From: Eubacterium limosum
GTDB lineage: Bacteria > Bacillota > Clostridia > Eubacteriales > Eubacteriaceae
Assembly: GCF_000807675.2 (NCBI RefSeq)
Contig: NZ_CP019962.1
Span: forward strand, 4,127,157-4,191,156
Direction of reading: 5' to 3'
DNA length: 64,000 nucleotides
The notes under the pieces were generated by a model, which saw nothing but the letters and a program-made list of their open reading frames with translations, had not been told where the DNA came from and ran no database searches. Shown piece after piece: positions 43,598 to 52,703 of this stretch; within the stretch, counting starts at the first letter, position 1; each line of letters opens with the position of its first letter. Made by a program: the position numbers and the translations under genes.

Positions 43598-44602
43598 TTA
43601 TTGTTTTTCAATAAACCTCTGAACTCTAAGCGCGGCATTCTCCCGAATACAGAGCCAAAAAAGACTATAATCATATAAATGCAGGTTTTGATGCCTTTTC
43701 ATTTTCTCCGGCGCTGTATCCGGCAAATCCACCAGCAGTACCCCGGTTCTGGGCTCAATGGTGGCTGCCATGCCCTGAGGCATCACATGGGTACAGTCTT
43801 CAATCCCATATTCCTTTTTCCCCAGTGATATTTTAAAGATGGTATCGTTCCAGATAAAGGGATTAACACACAGGGAGTCTCCCCTTTCGGCTGGCAGGTC
43901 CTCCGGCACAGTGCCCCGCTGATAGCTTCTCCAGCCAAGATAACCGCCGGTCATCTCCGGCGTATTGGCAAAGGGAAGCTGCCTGAAATGGTTATGAGGG
44001 ATCTGAAAGCCCGGCAGATAGGCGCACACCAGTTGTCTCTGGAGACTGGTACCGTCAAAAAATTCTCTCAGCAGCCGAAGCCCGTGAAAGCTTCCCTGAC
44101 TGTGTCCTGCGATGATCATTGGCCGGCCGTTGTTTTCATGCTCAAGATAATAGCTGAAGGCATTGCGAATATCGGAATAGGCCATATCAAAGGCGGCCTG
44201 AACCGCGTCTGAGGGCTTTAGAAAAAAGGTCTTGACATGGGCCTGTCGGTACCTCGGCGCAAAAACTCTGGCGCAGCGGTTAAACACACTGGCCTGCATC
44301 CGGATCGTCCCCCGGTCGGTAAAAGCGTTAAGGGCTGTATCGTCAGTGTCACTGTTCCAGGGCTCATCATTGGCCTGGGCCCTCATCCGGTTCATCTCGG
44401 TCCTGTCCAGCATAATGCTACAGCGCCCATGCCGCTGGCATAGATAAGTGGTCGGATGGATAAAAAAAACATCCGCTGTTTTATTAAAGTCTTCCTCGGA
44501 TAGAAACGAGGGGACAAGGTCACTGGGAGAAGGCTTATGGGGAGAAGCCGCCCAGTTTTTCAATTGTCTGTAATCTGGTGCTTTAATACTGCTCAGTTTC
44601 AT
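43598..44602 (-). CDS. DUF3089 alpha/beta-hydrolase-like protein
   Basis: A 334-residue protein. VFFIHPTTYL near residue 45, then RMQASVFNRCARVFAPRYRQAHV, AAFDMAYSDIRNAFSYYL and the nucleophile elbow IIAGHSQGSFHGLRLL near residue 168 all fit DUF3089. LVCAYLPGFQIP follows. The fold is that of lipase-like hydrolases, with the GHSQGS serine as probable nucleophile. There is no signal peptide, so it is likely cytoplasmic. Substrate unknown. Confidence 0.85.
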   Translation of the reverse strand: MKLSSIKAPDYRQLKNWAASPHKPSPSDLVPSFLSEEDFNKTADVFFIHPTTYLCQRHGRCSIMLDRTEMNRMRAQANDEPWNSDTDDTALNAFTDRGTIRMQASVFNRCARVFAPRYRQAHVKTFFLKPSDAVQAAFDMAYSDIRNAFSYYLEHENNGRPMIIAGHSQGSFHGLRLLREFFDGTSLQRQLVCAYLPGFQIPHNHFRQLPFANTPEMTGGYLGWRSYQRGTVPEDLPAERGDSLCVNPFIWNDTIFKISLGKKEYGIEDCTHVMPQGMAATIEPRTGVLLVDLPDTAPEKMKRHQNLHLYDYSLFWLCIRENAALRVQRFIEKQ

Positions 44603-44643
44603 TGATTCTTTCTCCTTGCTGTCACAACAATTGTACCCATTTT

Positions 44644-44672
44644 AAAAGGCCGGTAACCGCTCAGCTACCGGC
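44644..44672 (-). terminator. Terminator after the EIIC-EAL gene
   Basis: GCCGGTA pairs with TACCGGC around a ten-base loop; on the minus strand CTTTTAAAA follows. Confidence 0.7.
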
Positions 44673-44678
44673 GGCATT

Positions 44679-46754
44679 TCAATCGGTTTTCTGCACAAAA
44701 AGCCTCAGCGCGTCAATGGGGATGGCCGGGCTGTACAGGTAGCCCTGATAATTTCTGCACCCCAGCGCCAGCAGCGCGTCTCGCTGCTCGGCGGTCTCCA
44801 CGAACTCAGCCAGCACCTCAAATTTAAGAGAATGCGACAGGTAGATGATCGAGGAAATAATATCACTGCTGCGCTTATTGCTCATCAGCTGCTTGACGAG
44901 CGAGCCATCGAGCTTAACGATATCAAACTGGTTATTCTGCAGATACATCAGCGAGCTGTGCCCCATTCCGAAGTCATCCATAATCAATGGCATCCCCATC
45001 TCATGAAGCGCCATCAGCCGGTCCGTCATTGTCTGCGAACTGGACAGTGCCATCTGCTCCGTCAGTTCAAGGCCCAGCTGCCAAGGCCCAAAGCTATGGC
45101 GATCCAGCAGGGCTTTCATCTGCTCATAAATTTTGGGATTATCAAGCTGGCTCGCGGTCAGATTGACGGAAATCATAAACTGGTCATCAACCAGGGGCCG
45201 GAGCCCTTCCAAATCGTCGCAGGCCGTCTCTGTAATGATCCGGCCAAGCTCTTCAAGCAAGCCTGCTTCCTCAGCCAGGGCGATAACCAGCGGCGGGTAA
45301 AGAAATCCTGCCACAGGGTGCTTCCATCTGAGCAGTGCCTCTGCGCCGATCACCCTGCCCTCCGCGTTAACCTGGGGCTGATAATAAAGGTTGATACTGC
45401 GATTTCGGATATCCCGCCGCAGCTCACTGACAAGGCCCTTGGCCACTGTCGACAGTCTGCCTGTGCGTCTCAATAAAACCGGCTTTTCTCCGCTTTCCTC
45501 TGCTCTTCTGACCACATCGCTGAGCTCCTCAATCCGACGCGTCAGGGTTTTGAGCTGCTGCTTCTGGGACAGCTGCACAAAGGGCAGGTATATCAAAGTC
45601 CCCACCGCCAGATTCAGAAGCTGGAGCAGACTCCCGGCAATGGAGCCAGTGGCCGCGTAACCGCTCAGAAAAATCGGGCTTGTCCACTCCACCGTGCTCG
45701 TGATCATTGGCACCAGGCCAAAATAAAAAGCACCATAGCTGATAAGCGTCAGCACCAGCGGCGTCAGGATAAAGGGAATAAAATAAACAGGATTAAAGAC
45801 CACAGGGACGCCAAAAAGGATCAGCTCATTCATATTAAACAAAACCGGAAAGGTCGCGATGGCCGAAAGCTCCCGCACGCTTTTACGCCGTTCTCCGATA
45901 AAGATGGCAACTACCAGGCACAGCAGCGCGCCACAGCCGCCAAAAAAGATAAACGTGTCAAAAAAGGTCTTGGTCGCAATCCATGGGCCTTGGCTAAAAA
46001 AGGTTTTTGCGACGTCATCCAGCATATTGGCCCCGTGCACGCCAAAGAACCACAAAAAGTGCATAATAAACACAAAGAAAAGTGCACTGCCCAGTCCCCT
46101 TCCCAAATGCTGAAAAAGCCCAAAAAGATAATTGGATACCAGCATCTGAAAATTGGGGATGCCAAAAACCATGACCATCAGATTATTTAAAAGGGCAAAC
46201 AGAAAAATAATCATCCCACCCGGCACCAGTGCTGCCAGAGCCTGGTTAAAATGATTGTCCGCCCCTTCCGAATAAGATTTAAAGGTGTTTAAAAAAAGTA
46301 TGGATAATTTGTCATAAAGCAGGCAGGTCACAATCGAGACTACCACCGCATTAAAAAGCCAGGTGCTCTGAAATATCTCAAAGGTAAATCCACTCTCAAT
46401 ATTGTAGGCAAAGGCTATATAAGCGCAGAGGCTGATGAGCGGAAGAAGCCCCAGATTTTCCGTACTTGTCTGCTTTTCAAAGCTCAGGCTGATTGTCAGC
46501 AGCAGGATGAGTGAGATAATACCAAGGGTCGCGTCGTTAATCAGCAGCAGCATATTCAAGAAAAAGCCATTCAAAAAGGTCTCTAAAAAAGCCTTGTAAG
46601 CCGGTATCGGCAGGCTTTTAAGCAGCAACGCAAAGGACCCGGCCATAATCCACGGTATTGCCAGGATCATTCCGTCACGTACAGCGGTCAGTATGCGGTT
46701 TTCCTCAAGTTTGCTGAATAATTTTTCGATGCCGCCGCTCAGAAGTTTTTTCAC
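44679..46754 (-). CDS. PTS EIIC-like transmembrane domain fused to an EAL phosphodiesterase
   Basis: A 691-residue fusion. Residues 1 to about 400 are a lactose/cellobiose-type EIIC (about ten helices; FGVHGANMLDDV and NMNELILFGVPVVFNPVYFIPF are the sugar-site motifs). A short coiled linker leads to an EAL domain (about 440-691): YYQPQVN, EALLRW, VNLTASQL, ELTEQMA, DDFGMGHSSL, VKLDGSL, EFVET and QGYLYSPAIP. All metal and catalytic residues I can check are present, so it should degrade cyclic di-GMP. No EIIA/EIIB domains or genes are present, so the EIIC part is probably a sugar sensor instead of a transporter. That function is inference. Confidence 0.88.
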   Translation of the reverse strand: MKKLLSGGIEKLFSKLEENRILTAVRDGMILAIPWIMAGSFALLLKSLPIPAYKAFLETFLNGFFLNMLLLINDATLGIISLILLLTISLSFEKQTSTENLGLLPLISLCAYIAFAYNIESGFTFEIFQSTWLFNAVVVSIVTCLLYDKLSILFLNTFKSYSEGADNHFNQALAALVPGGMIIFLFALLNNLMVMVFGIPNFQMLVSNYLFGLFQHLGRGLGSALFFVFIMHFLWFFGVHGANMLDDVAKTFFSQGPWIATKTFFDTFIFFGGCGALLCLVVAIFIGERRKSVRELSAIATFPVLFNMNELILFGVPVVFNPVYFIPFILTPLVLTLISYGAFYFGLVPMITSTVEWTSPIFLSGYAATGSIAGSLLQLLNLAVGTLIYLPFVQLSQKQQLKTLTRRIEELSDVVRRAEESGEKPVLLRRTGRLSTVAKGLVSELRRDIRNRSINLYYQPQVNAEGRVIGAEALLRWKHPVAGFLYPPLVIALAEEAGLLEELGRIITETACDDLEGLRPLVDDQFMISVNLTASQLDNPKIYEQMKALLDRHSFGPWQLGLELTEQMALSSSQTMTDRLMALHEMGMPLIMDDFGMGHSSLMYLQNNQFDIVKLDGSLVKQLMSNKRSSDIISSIIYLSHSLKFEVLAEFVETAEQRDALLALGCRNYQGYLYSPAIPIDALRLFVQKTD

Positions 46755-46850
46755 AACATTTTCTCTCTTTCATTCCTATTTCCTCTATTCTATACTATTC
46801 CAGACATTTTTAAAAGCGAAAAGAAACGCTTTTCACAAATATCTGTATTT

Positions 46851-46917
46851 TTCATAAATTAATTATTGAATTTTTAAGAAATATCCGTTATAATATATTC
46901 ATAAATTAATTTTTGAA
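46851..46917 (+). promoter_or_regulatory. Promoter flanked by two 20-bp near-palindromic direct repeats
   Basis: TTCATAAATTAATTATTGAA (46851-46870) and TTCATAAATTAATTTTTGAA (46898-46917) differ at one base and each is nearly self-complementary. Between and overlapping them lie -35 TTGAAT (46866-46871) and -10 TATAAT (46889-46894), 17 bp apart. The arrangement suggests an autoregulatory operator pair for the small HTH gene that starts at 46931. Confidence 0.75.
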
Positions 46918-46930
46918 AGGAGTCATTCTC

Positions 46931-47173
46931 ATGGACCCATATGAACAGATTCGGCTGCTGGAGGATCAGCTCCAGACAAAAAAAGATTATATCTCCAAGC
47001 TCGAGGCTCAGCTTGAGGCGCAGAACAGCCGTGGTGCCGGAAGAAAGCGCAAGCTGAACAGTAAGGATATTGAATTGATTAAGAGCTACCGCGCAAAGGG
47101 CTGTACCTACGCAGAAATTGCGGAAAACTTTGGTCTGAGTGTCGGTTCAGTCTATAATTACTGCAACCATTAA
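46931..47173 (+). CDS. Small helix-turn-helix protein with N-terminal coiled coil
   Basis: An 80-residue protein. Residues 1-35 are a heptad-like helix (EQIRLLEDQLQTKKDYISKLEAQLEAQ), residues 36-45 are basic (GAGRKRKLN), and the rest is a resolvase/Hin-type helix-turn-helix: DIELIKSYRAKGCTYAEIAENFGLSVGSVYNY. The ATG at 46931 has AAAGGAG eight bases upstream; an upstream TTG in frame is less likely. A dimeric DNA-binding protein is expected, and the duplicated operator upstream suggests autoregulation. It is not a full recombinase. Its neighbours on both sides are cyclic-di-GMP enzymes. Confidence 0.75.
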   Translation: MDPYEQIRLLEDQLQTKKDYISKLEAQLEAQNSRGAGRKRKLNSKDIELIKSYRAKGCTYAEIAENFGLSVGSVYNYCNH

Positions 47174-47203
47174 AAAAACCCGGATATTCATTCCGGGTTT
47201 TCT
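47174..47203. terminator. Bidirectional terminator
   Basis: AACCCGGA pairs with TCCGGGTT around TATTCAT, with seven A on the left and T-rich sequence on the right. It lies between the convergent HTH and GGDEF-EAL genes. Confidence 0.9.
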
Positions 47204-47205
47204 TT

Positions 47206-50200
47206 TTATACTTCGTTTCTAACTTCTGCGTTTAGCCGCAAAATTTCTGCCACCTGTTCATCCGTCAGCTTCTGTGGCTGTATATCTGGCCTGCCCAGAT
47301 AAAAGCCCTGGACATAATCCACGCCAAAACGGATCAGCGCATGCAGTTCATTGACGGTTTCCACCCCTTCAGCAATAATCTTGATTTTTCTTTCCTTGAA
47401 ATAGGTTACCAGGTTTTGCAACAGCTTTTGCCGGTTAATATCTTCATCAATATTCTGAACAATCGACATATCAATCTTTACATAATCGGGCGTCATAAAA
47501 AGCAGATTTGCGTCGCTGTTATAGCCTGTTCCAAAATCATCCAGGGCCAAGCCTGCTCCCCAGTTTCGGATATAACGCTGTTTTTTGCGTGTGAAGCTTT
47601 CGTTTGTCCGCTCTTCCTCTGTCAGCTCGACAACAACCTGCCCCAGAATGGGCTGGTAAAGCTGTTCCAGCTCTTCCATCTCATCGCTGGAGAGCAGTTG
47701 GTTTGAAATGGAGTTAATGAACATCCGCGCACCGCCAAAGGCTTCCTGATTTTCTTTGAGTGCTTTCAGGCTGTTAAACCAGGTCAGCCACTCAATCTGG
47801 TGAAGCTTGGACTGTGACTTGGCAAGCGCCAGAATTTCCATTGGGGTCTTCAAGGTTGAGAGTCTGGAGCGCATAAGCGCCTCATAGCCGATGATCTGCC
47901 CGTCACGTATATCAACGATGGGCTGGAAGTGGTAATCGACCAGATTTCCATCAATAAATTTATTCAGTTCTTCTTTGTTTTCAAGAAGATAGGCGTTTTC
48001 GCTGTAGCTCTTGGAATCAAACTCGCAGAACTCACCCTTTACAGAATTTTTTATCTGGTACATGGCAAAATCAGCGTATTTTAAAAGCGCCTCATAGGAG
48101 CATGAATCATCCGGATACCAGGCTACGCCACCGGAAGCCCGTATTTTAAGGTCAGGGTCATTCAACAGCGGGAAAGCTGTGTTCAAAAGCCTCTGCCGTA
48201 TCTCCGATATAATCGGGCGTATCTGATCCTTGCTGTCATAGCCATAAATCAGAGCATAAAATTCATCGCCGGATATTCTCGCAAAAATCGCGTTGGGAGA
48301 AGCAAACTGCTTAAGTATATTCGCTGTACTGCGTATGTATTCATCCCCAAAATCATGACCATAGGTATCGTTGATGTATTTCAGGTTATCCAGGTCAAGC
48401 ATAAGAACCGCCGCCGTTTTCAGTCTTTCAGGTGTCCCAAAACGCTCGTTCAGCGCAGCGTAGAAGGCCCTCCGGTTTAACAGGTTAGTCAGAATATCAT
48501 AGTCGCGTTCATGCTCTATTTTCAGCCGTTCCAGTGTTTCAATGGTCACATCCCGGATAACGCCAAGAATGTTCACATCATCCTCTACCAGCTTGATTTC
48601 GATCCATTTGCTCTGCTTGTTCTGATCCATAATTTCAATAACCGTCACATTTGTCTGAGGGTCAAAATCCTGATTCAGAATTTTAAGGCCAAGCATAATG
48701 GATTCAAAGTTTTCTTTGTTCAGACCATCAGACGCCTCTTTCACATGGCTCAAATTCAGCATCTTGAAAAAGCTGTCTGTGCAGTAGACCTCTTCTGTTA
48801 CCTTATTAATCTCAAAAGCGGCGATCGGTATCCCCGCAATGGCGATGATACGCGAGAGTTTGGAAGCAGAACTGGCCACATCCTGACTCAGTGTCTCGAT
48901 AGCTCCGGCCAGTTCATCTATCTCAGTAATGTTTGTTTTATCGAGATTTACCGGCATTCTGGGGTTACTCTTTTTAACCTGCTGCACCAATGTCGTAATG
49001 GGCTTGGTAAAATGGATGCCAGCGAGCAGAATTCCAATCAATCCAATGGCAAGCGAAATGGACAATGCGATCATAACCATCCGCATGACCATATCCGAAA
49101 AGGCAAACAGGTTTTTATTGGTTGTCACGCCGACAAGTGCCCACTTGTCTCCTGAGAAGGGCGTATTGCTGTTGTACAGGTTCAGGTATTGAACTGCGCC
49201 GAGCGCATCTTCTGTGATTCGCTCATTCTTTTTTATGCCATAGATATTTTTATAATAAGGATCATCTTCAAAGGTTGTGTGGTCGGCATTTCCGGCAAGC
49301 CGTTTATAGGCGGTCCCGGTCGTTACTACATTCTGAAAGCTTCCATCCTGATTAGCGTCCACTGCCAGCAGATAGGAAGCGTTCTTATTGGAATCCAGCT
49401 CCGTGTTCGGGAGAATCTTCTGGAGATAATCCGCTGAGACTTCAACACCCAGCACACCATAAATCGTCCCATTTTCTGTCCTCAGCGGCACCGAATAGGT
49501 AATCACATCGCTTTCGTCTGAATTCAGCTTAAAAGGACGACTCCAGTAGGCAAGATCTGAATAGGCAAAATCAGGGTTCTCCGCCGCGGCTTTAAGCGGT
49601 TTGTAATAAAAAGCCGACGCGTCAGGATCATCTCCCGAGAAGTTCAGCAGCGGCGCCCATCCGGTTGCCATGGTCACATTCGTGGCCTTTGTAACATCGA
49701 CCGGCGCCCGCTCCAGTGAAAGGTCAGAATTGTCGACAACATCGCTCCCCGGGTCTGAGTCCCGGATGTACAAAGAGGTCTTCTGTACAGACTGACCTGG
49801 CTCCAGCTCATAATTTGTGTCATTGCCCGTCAAAATGATAAAGGCGCCTGTCACAAAATTTTTTCGGATCAGATAAATCAGATTCTGGGTATTTGAGGAA
49901 ATGACCGCTTCAGGCAGGGCTGCGTTTGTACCGAGGTCCTGCACCGAAGCATTTTTTTCCTTCAGCACTTTTTCAACAGTGCTGTTGATACTCTTAACGG
50001 ACTCATCCACATTAGACCAGCGTTGAATCATTTCGTTCTCAAGATAATTTTTCCGGTTAATGACTCTTTCATTGAGGATGTCCAAGGCGTTGTTATTTAA
50101 TTGTTCAATTGTTCCACCCCACAGGATGACAAAGGAAAATAGAATTGCCTGTATCACCATAACAATAATCATTGGAGTGAAGATTTTTCGGATAATGGAC

Positions 50201-50235
50201 CGGTTACCCCAATCCAAAAATTTATGTTTTGCCAT
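47206..50235 (-). CDS. Membrane sensor with dCACHE-like, PAS-like, GGDEF and EAL domains
   Basis: A 1009-residue protein. A signal-anchor helix lies near residues 17-40, then an extracytoplasmic sensor of about 320 residues with dCACHE features (VLGVEVSADYLQKIL; SDVITYSVPLRTENGTIYG), a second helix near 375-400 and a HAMP-like segment. A PAS-like region follows, then GGDEF (LLNRRAFYAALNERFG, DLDNLKYINDTYGHDFGDEY, signature SGDEF) and EAL (YHFQPIVDIRDG, EALMRS, VVELTEEE, DDFGTGYNS, VKIDMS, AEGVET, QGFYLGRP). Both enzymatic signatures look intact, so it could make and break cyclic di-GMP. The ATG at 50235 has GAGG upstream. It lies 18 bp after a solute-binding protein gene. Confidence 0.9.
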   Translation of the reverse strand: MAKHKFLDWGNRSIIRKIFTPMIIVMVIQAILFSFVILWGGTIEQLNNNALDILNERVINRKNYLENEMIQRWSNVDESVKSINSTVEKVLKEKNASVQDLGTNAALPEAVISSNTQNLIYLIRKNFVTGAFIILTGNDTNYELEPGQSVQKTSLYIRDSDPGSDVVDNSDLSLERAPVDVTKATNVTMATGWAPLLNFSGDDPDASAFYYKPLKAAAENPDFAYSDLAYWSRPFKLNSDESDVITYSVPLRTENGTIYGVLGVEVSADYLQKILPNTELDSNKNASYLLAVDANQDGSFQNVVTTGTAYKRLAGNADHTTFEDDPYYKNIYGIKKNERITEDALGAVQYLNLYNSNTPFSGDKWALVGVTTNKNLFAFSDMVMRMVMIALSISLAIGLIGILLAGIHFTKPITTLVQQVKKSNPRMPVNLDKTNITEIDELAGAIETLSQDVASSASKLSRIIAIAGIPIAAFEINKVTEEVYCTDSFFKMLNLSHVKEASDGLNKENFESIMLGLKILNQDFDPQTNVTVIEIMDQNKQSKWIEIKLVEDDVNILGVIRDVTIETLERLKIEHERDYDILTNLLNRRAFYAALNERFGTPERLKTAAVLMLDLDNLKYINDTYGHDFGDEYIRSTANILKQFASPNAIFARISGDEFYALIYGYDSKDQIRPIISEIRQRLLNTAFPLLNDPDLKIRASGGVAWYPDDSCSYEALLKYADFAMYQIKNSVKGEFCEFDSKSYSENAYLLENKEELNKFIDGNLVDYHFQPIVDIRDGQIIGYEALMRSRLSTLKTPMEILALAKSQSKLHQIEWLTWFNSLKALKENQEAFGGARMFINSISNQLLSSDEMEELEQLYQPILGQVVVELTEEERTNESFTRKKQRYIRNWGAGLALDDFGTGYNSDANLLFMTPDYVKIDMSIVQNIDEDINRQKLLQNLVTYFKERKIKIIAEGVETVNELHALIRFGVDYVQGFYLGRPDIQPQKLTDEQVAEILRLNAEVRNEV

Positions 50236-50253
50236 TGAACACCTCATCGAGCA

Positions 50254-51693
50254 TTATTTTTGAGTTTCATCCAGTTCTTTTTTCAGCTTTTCATACCATT
50301 GATTGAAATTTTCATCGGTATTATAGGCTGCAATGGCGGCTTCCTTAGCTGTACCGGAAGCAACGGCAGCTTTAACAGCTTCTGCATCTGCCGCGGCTTT
50401 CTTTTTCATTGAAGCCTCAAGAATATTACGGGCATTCGTGCCGCCTTCAAAAGCTTTGTTAGTGTAAAGCTCGTTATTATTCGTAATATCTACGGCTATC
50501 GGAAGGGTTTTGGCCAGATTATCCGAAATGGCATTATCGCCAGCTTCTTCCACTGCGGTCTCAAGCATTTCACGCGTGTTAGCCTCTTTCTTGACAGGCA
50601 GATAGCCAGAGGTGATTGAAAAGTCAATGTTTCTCTTCGCATCGGTCAGCCATTTCAGGAAAACAGTTGATGCGTATTCCTTTCGCTCATCCGATTTAAC
50701 AACGACCATACCAGCTCCCTGTTGCACTGCTACCTTTTTGCCGTCCTTAAATTCCGGTGCCTGCATTACCACCGTTTCGATCGGATAGCTCTCGGTATCG
50801 CTGACTGTTACTTTTGTAGGATAGTAAGTAGCGCCTGATGATGAGCCAACGAGTGCAATAATATCGCCGGTCTTAGCGTCATCAGAAGCAAAACGTCCAT
50901 AAGATGCAAAATACCCGTTAATAAAAGGTACGTAATAGTTGTCCCAAAGCTTACGCATGACATCTTTGTCCAGGTTAAACGTCACCTCTCCGTTTTTGAC
51001 CTCAAAAATTTCAACGCCAAGCTGTTTAGAACCGATAATCATATAATTCGCCATGGCGTCACGGTTAAAGAAAGCCTTCCCGCCAGACCAGTCATAGTAT
51101 TTTTTGGCTGTATCAGTTAATCCTTCAATGGTATTTAGGCTGTCCAGTGAAGCGCCTGTGGCAGAAGCAAATTTATCCCAGTCAGTCTTGTTGATCATCA
51201 TGACTTCCATTGATTTGGCAAATGGAAAAATTTTCAGATTTTCCTCACTGTCAAAACGACCCTCTTCGATATAGCTCGGGATATACTCCTCAATTTCCTT
51301 TTTAGTCAGATAGTTATCCAGAGAAGCAACCATTCCAAGCTTGTCAACCTGATAGGCCGTATCGGCATAACCGGCAAAAATATCCGGCACCTCATCCGCA
51401 CCAACCTTTTTATTGGCCGATGCCAGCACCGCGTCAGTCAGCTCGTTAACATTCCCCTTATTAAAAGCCTCGACGGTAATACCCTTTTCCATACCGACGG
51501 TATCATTAAACTCTGCTACCATTTCGTCAAAGGCCTCTTTCTGCGGGCCGTTGTAATAATGCCAGACTTCAAGCGATACCGGATCATCAGGACTCAGCTT
51601 AACCTTGGTCGCTGGTGAGGCGCTGCACCCCGCTAATGTAACCGATAAAACAAGCAGCACGGCAAGTGAAAAAACACCAATTTTCTTTTTCAT
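50254..51693 (-). CDS. Extracellular solute-binding lipoprotein (family 1) without its own permease
   Basis: A 479-residue lipoprotein. The signal peptide IGVFSLAVLLVLSVTLAGC ends in lipobox LAGC. The mature part has VSLEVWHYYNGPQKEAFDEMVAEFND, the opening of sugar-type binding proteins, then DIFAGYADTAYQVDKLG and VVMQAPEFKDGKKVAVQQGAGMVVVKS. Such proteins normally deliver a sugar to an ABC permease, but none is linked. It precedes the dCACHE-GGDEF-EAL gene by 18 bp, so it may act as the ligand-binding co-receptor of that enzyme. The ATG at 51693 is preferred because AGGGG lies upstream. Confidence 0.85.
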   Translation of the reverse strand: MKKKIGVFSLAVLLVLSVTLAGCSASPATKVKLSPDDPVSLEVWHYYNGPQKEAFDEMVAEFNDTVGMEKGITVEAFNKGNVNELTDAVLASANKKVGADEVPDIFAGYADTAYQVDKLGMVASLDNYLTKKEIEEYIPSYIEEGRFDSEENLKIFPFAKSMEVMMINKTDWDKFASATGASLDSLNTIEGLTDTAKKYYDWSGGKAFFNRDAMANYMIIGSKQLGVEIFEVKNGEVTFNLDKDVMRKLWDNYYVPFINGYFASYGRFASDDAKTGDIIALVGSSSGATYYPTKVTVSDTESYPIETVVMQAPEFKDGKKVAVQQGAGMVVVKSDERKEYASTVFLKWLTDAKRNIDFSITSGYLPVKKEANTREMLETAVEEAGDNAISDNLAKTLPIAVDITNNNELYTNKAFEGGTNARNILEASMKKKAAADAEAVKAAVASGTAKEAAIAAYNTDENFNQWYEKLKKELDETQK

Positions 51694-51798
51694 ACTTTTC
51701 CCCCTTTTCATTTAAGTATATTGTAATGATTATATACCATAACAGACAAATTAGCCAGCTTAAAATAAAGTTCAGCTATTAATAAAATTCATAACATA

Positions 51799-51840
51799 AT
51801 AAAAAAAGCCTGATTTCTTTTTGTTAGAGACCAAGCTTTG
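51799..51840 (-). terminator. Probable terminator after tRNA-Arg
   Basis: On the minus strand AAAGCTTG pairs with CAGGCTTT (one wobble) across a long loop, and a T-run follows. Stem and loop are not ideal. Confidence 0.5.
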
Positions 51841-51859
51841 AAAATTTCATATTATATGG

Positions 51860-51933
51860 TGCGCCCGATTGGATTCGAACCAACGGCACATGGCTTCGGA
51901 GACCATTGCTCTATCCACCTGAGCTACGGGCGC
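51860..51933 (-). tRNA. tRNA-Arg (anticodon CCG)
   Basis: A 74-nt cloverleaf on the minus strand. Acceptor GCGCCCG pairs with CGGGCGC, D arm GCTC/GAGC, anticodon stem ATGGT/GCCAT around loop CTCCGAA (anticodon CCG, reading CGG), variable loop of five, and T arm GTTGG/CCAAT around TTCGAAT. The discriminator base is A and CC follows, so part of CCA may be encoded. Confidence 0.95.
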
Positions 51934-51948
51934 ATTTGTTACTGGTCT

Positions 51949-51976
51949 ATTATACTATAAAGAAAATAAAATGCAA
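51949..51976 (-). promoter_or_regulatory. tRNA-Arg promoter
   Basis: Minus-strand TTGCAT (51976-51971) and TATAAT (51954-51949) with 16 bp spacing, 15 bp before the tRNA. Confidence 0.75.
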
Positions 51977-52115
51977 ATACATTTTTCAAAAAACTCTCGG
52001 CAAACAGAAAATATGCAATCCTTATTATAGAACAAACCATCGTCATTATCGATCTTTTTACCAAATCAAACGCTTTTTTACCAAAATAAGAAAGCCAGCT
52101 TTCACTGGCTTTCTG

Positions 52116-52565
52116 TTATTCCTGATGCACCACCACACCAGTCCTTATTAATTTTACCGAATTTTCCAGGCAATCGCCTACCGGGCAGCGTGATTCGATG
52201 AAATCCGCCAGTTTTTCTGCTTTTTTCTGTGATGCGTCAGTTGTCATGTGCATGGTAAAACGAACTTCAGAAAAACCATTTCGCACTTCTTTGTTCAGTC
52301 CCATAAAGCCATCCGGATCGAGGTCACCCTCCAGTTCGACGTAAAAGTCTTTTAAATCAATGTGCATGGCTCCCGCAAAAGCATACGCGCAGATAGTCTG
52401 GCAGGCGCCCAGAGCGCTCAATACTGCTTCCACAGGATTTAATCCTTTGTCGGTCCCGCCCAGATCTTCTGGTTCGTCCAATAAAATTTTGAAATTCCGT
52501 GCAGTTGTCTCAACCTGCAAACCTTCCGGTAATTTTTTTGCTGTTGCCTTAAATATTGTATTCAT
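52116..52565 (-). CDS. OsmC/Ohr family protein
   Basis: A 149-residue protein of the OsmC fold. The two redox-active cysteines are in ALGACQTICAYAF near residue 45 and in ESRCPVGDCLENS near residue 130, the latter with an extra cysteine nearby. Members reduce organic or fatty-acid hydroperoxides with thiols. It is closer to the YhfA-like branch than to classic Ohr by its DEPEDLGGTDKGLNPVE motif. The ATG at 52565 has GGAGG six bases upstream. It is divergent from a Crp/Fnr-family regulator that may control it. Confidence 0.87.
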   Translation of the reverse strand: MNTIFKATAKKLPEGLQVETTARNFKILLDEPEDLGGTDKGLNPVEAVLSALGACQTICAYAFAGAMHIDLKDFYVELEGDLDPDGFMGLNKEVRNGFSEVRFTMHMTTDASQKKAEKLADFIESRCPVGDCLENSVKLIRTGVVVHQE

Positions 52566-52703
52566 TGCTAACCTCCTCATTTTTTCTTATTATATCCCAC
52601 TGAAGACTGCGTGTCGGTGACAAAGTCACTGAAGCGCTTTATGGCTAAATTTAGAATAAACTGTTATAATGAATTTAATAAAATTAATAATCGGAGGTTC
52701 ATC

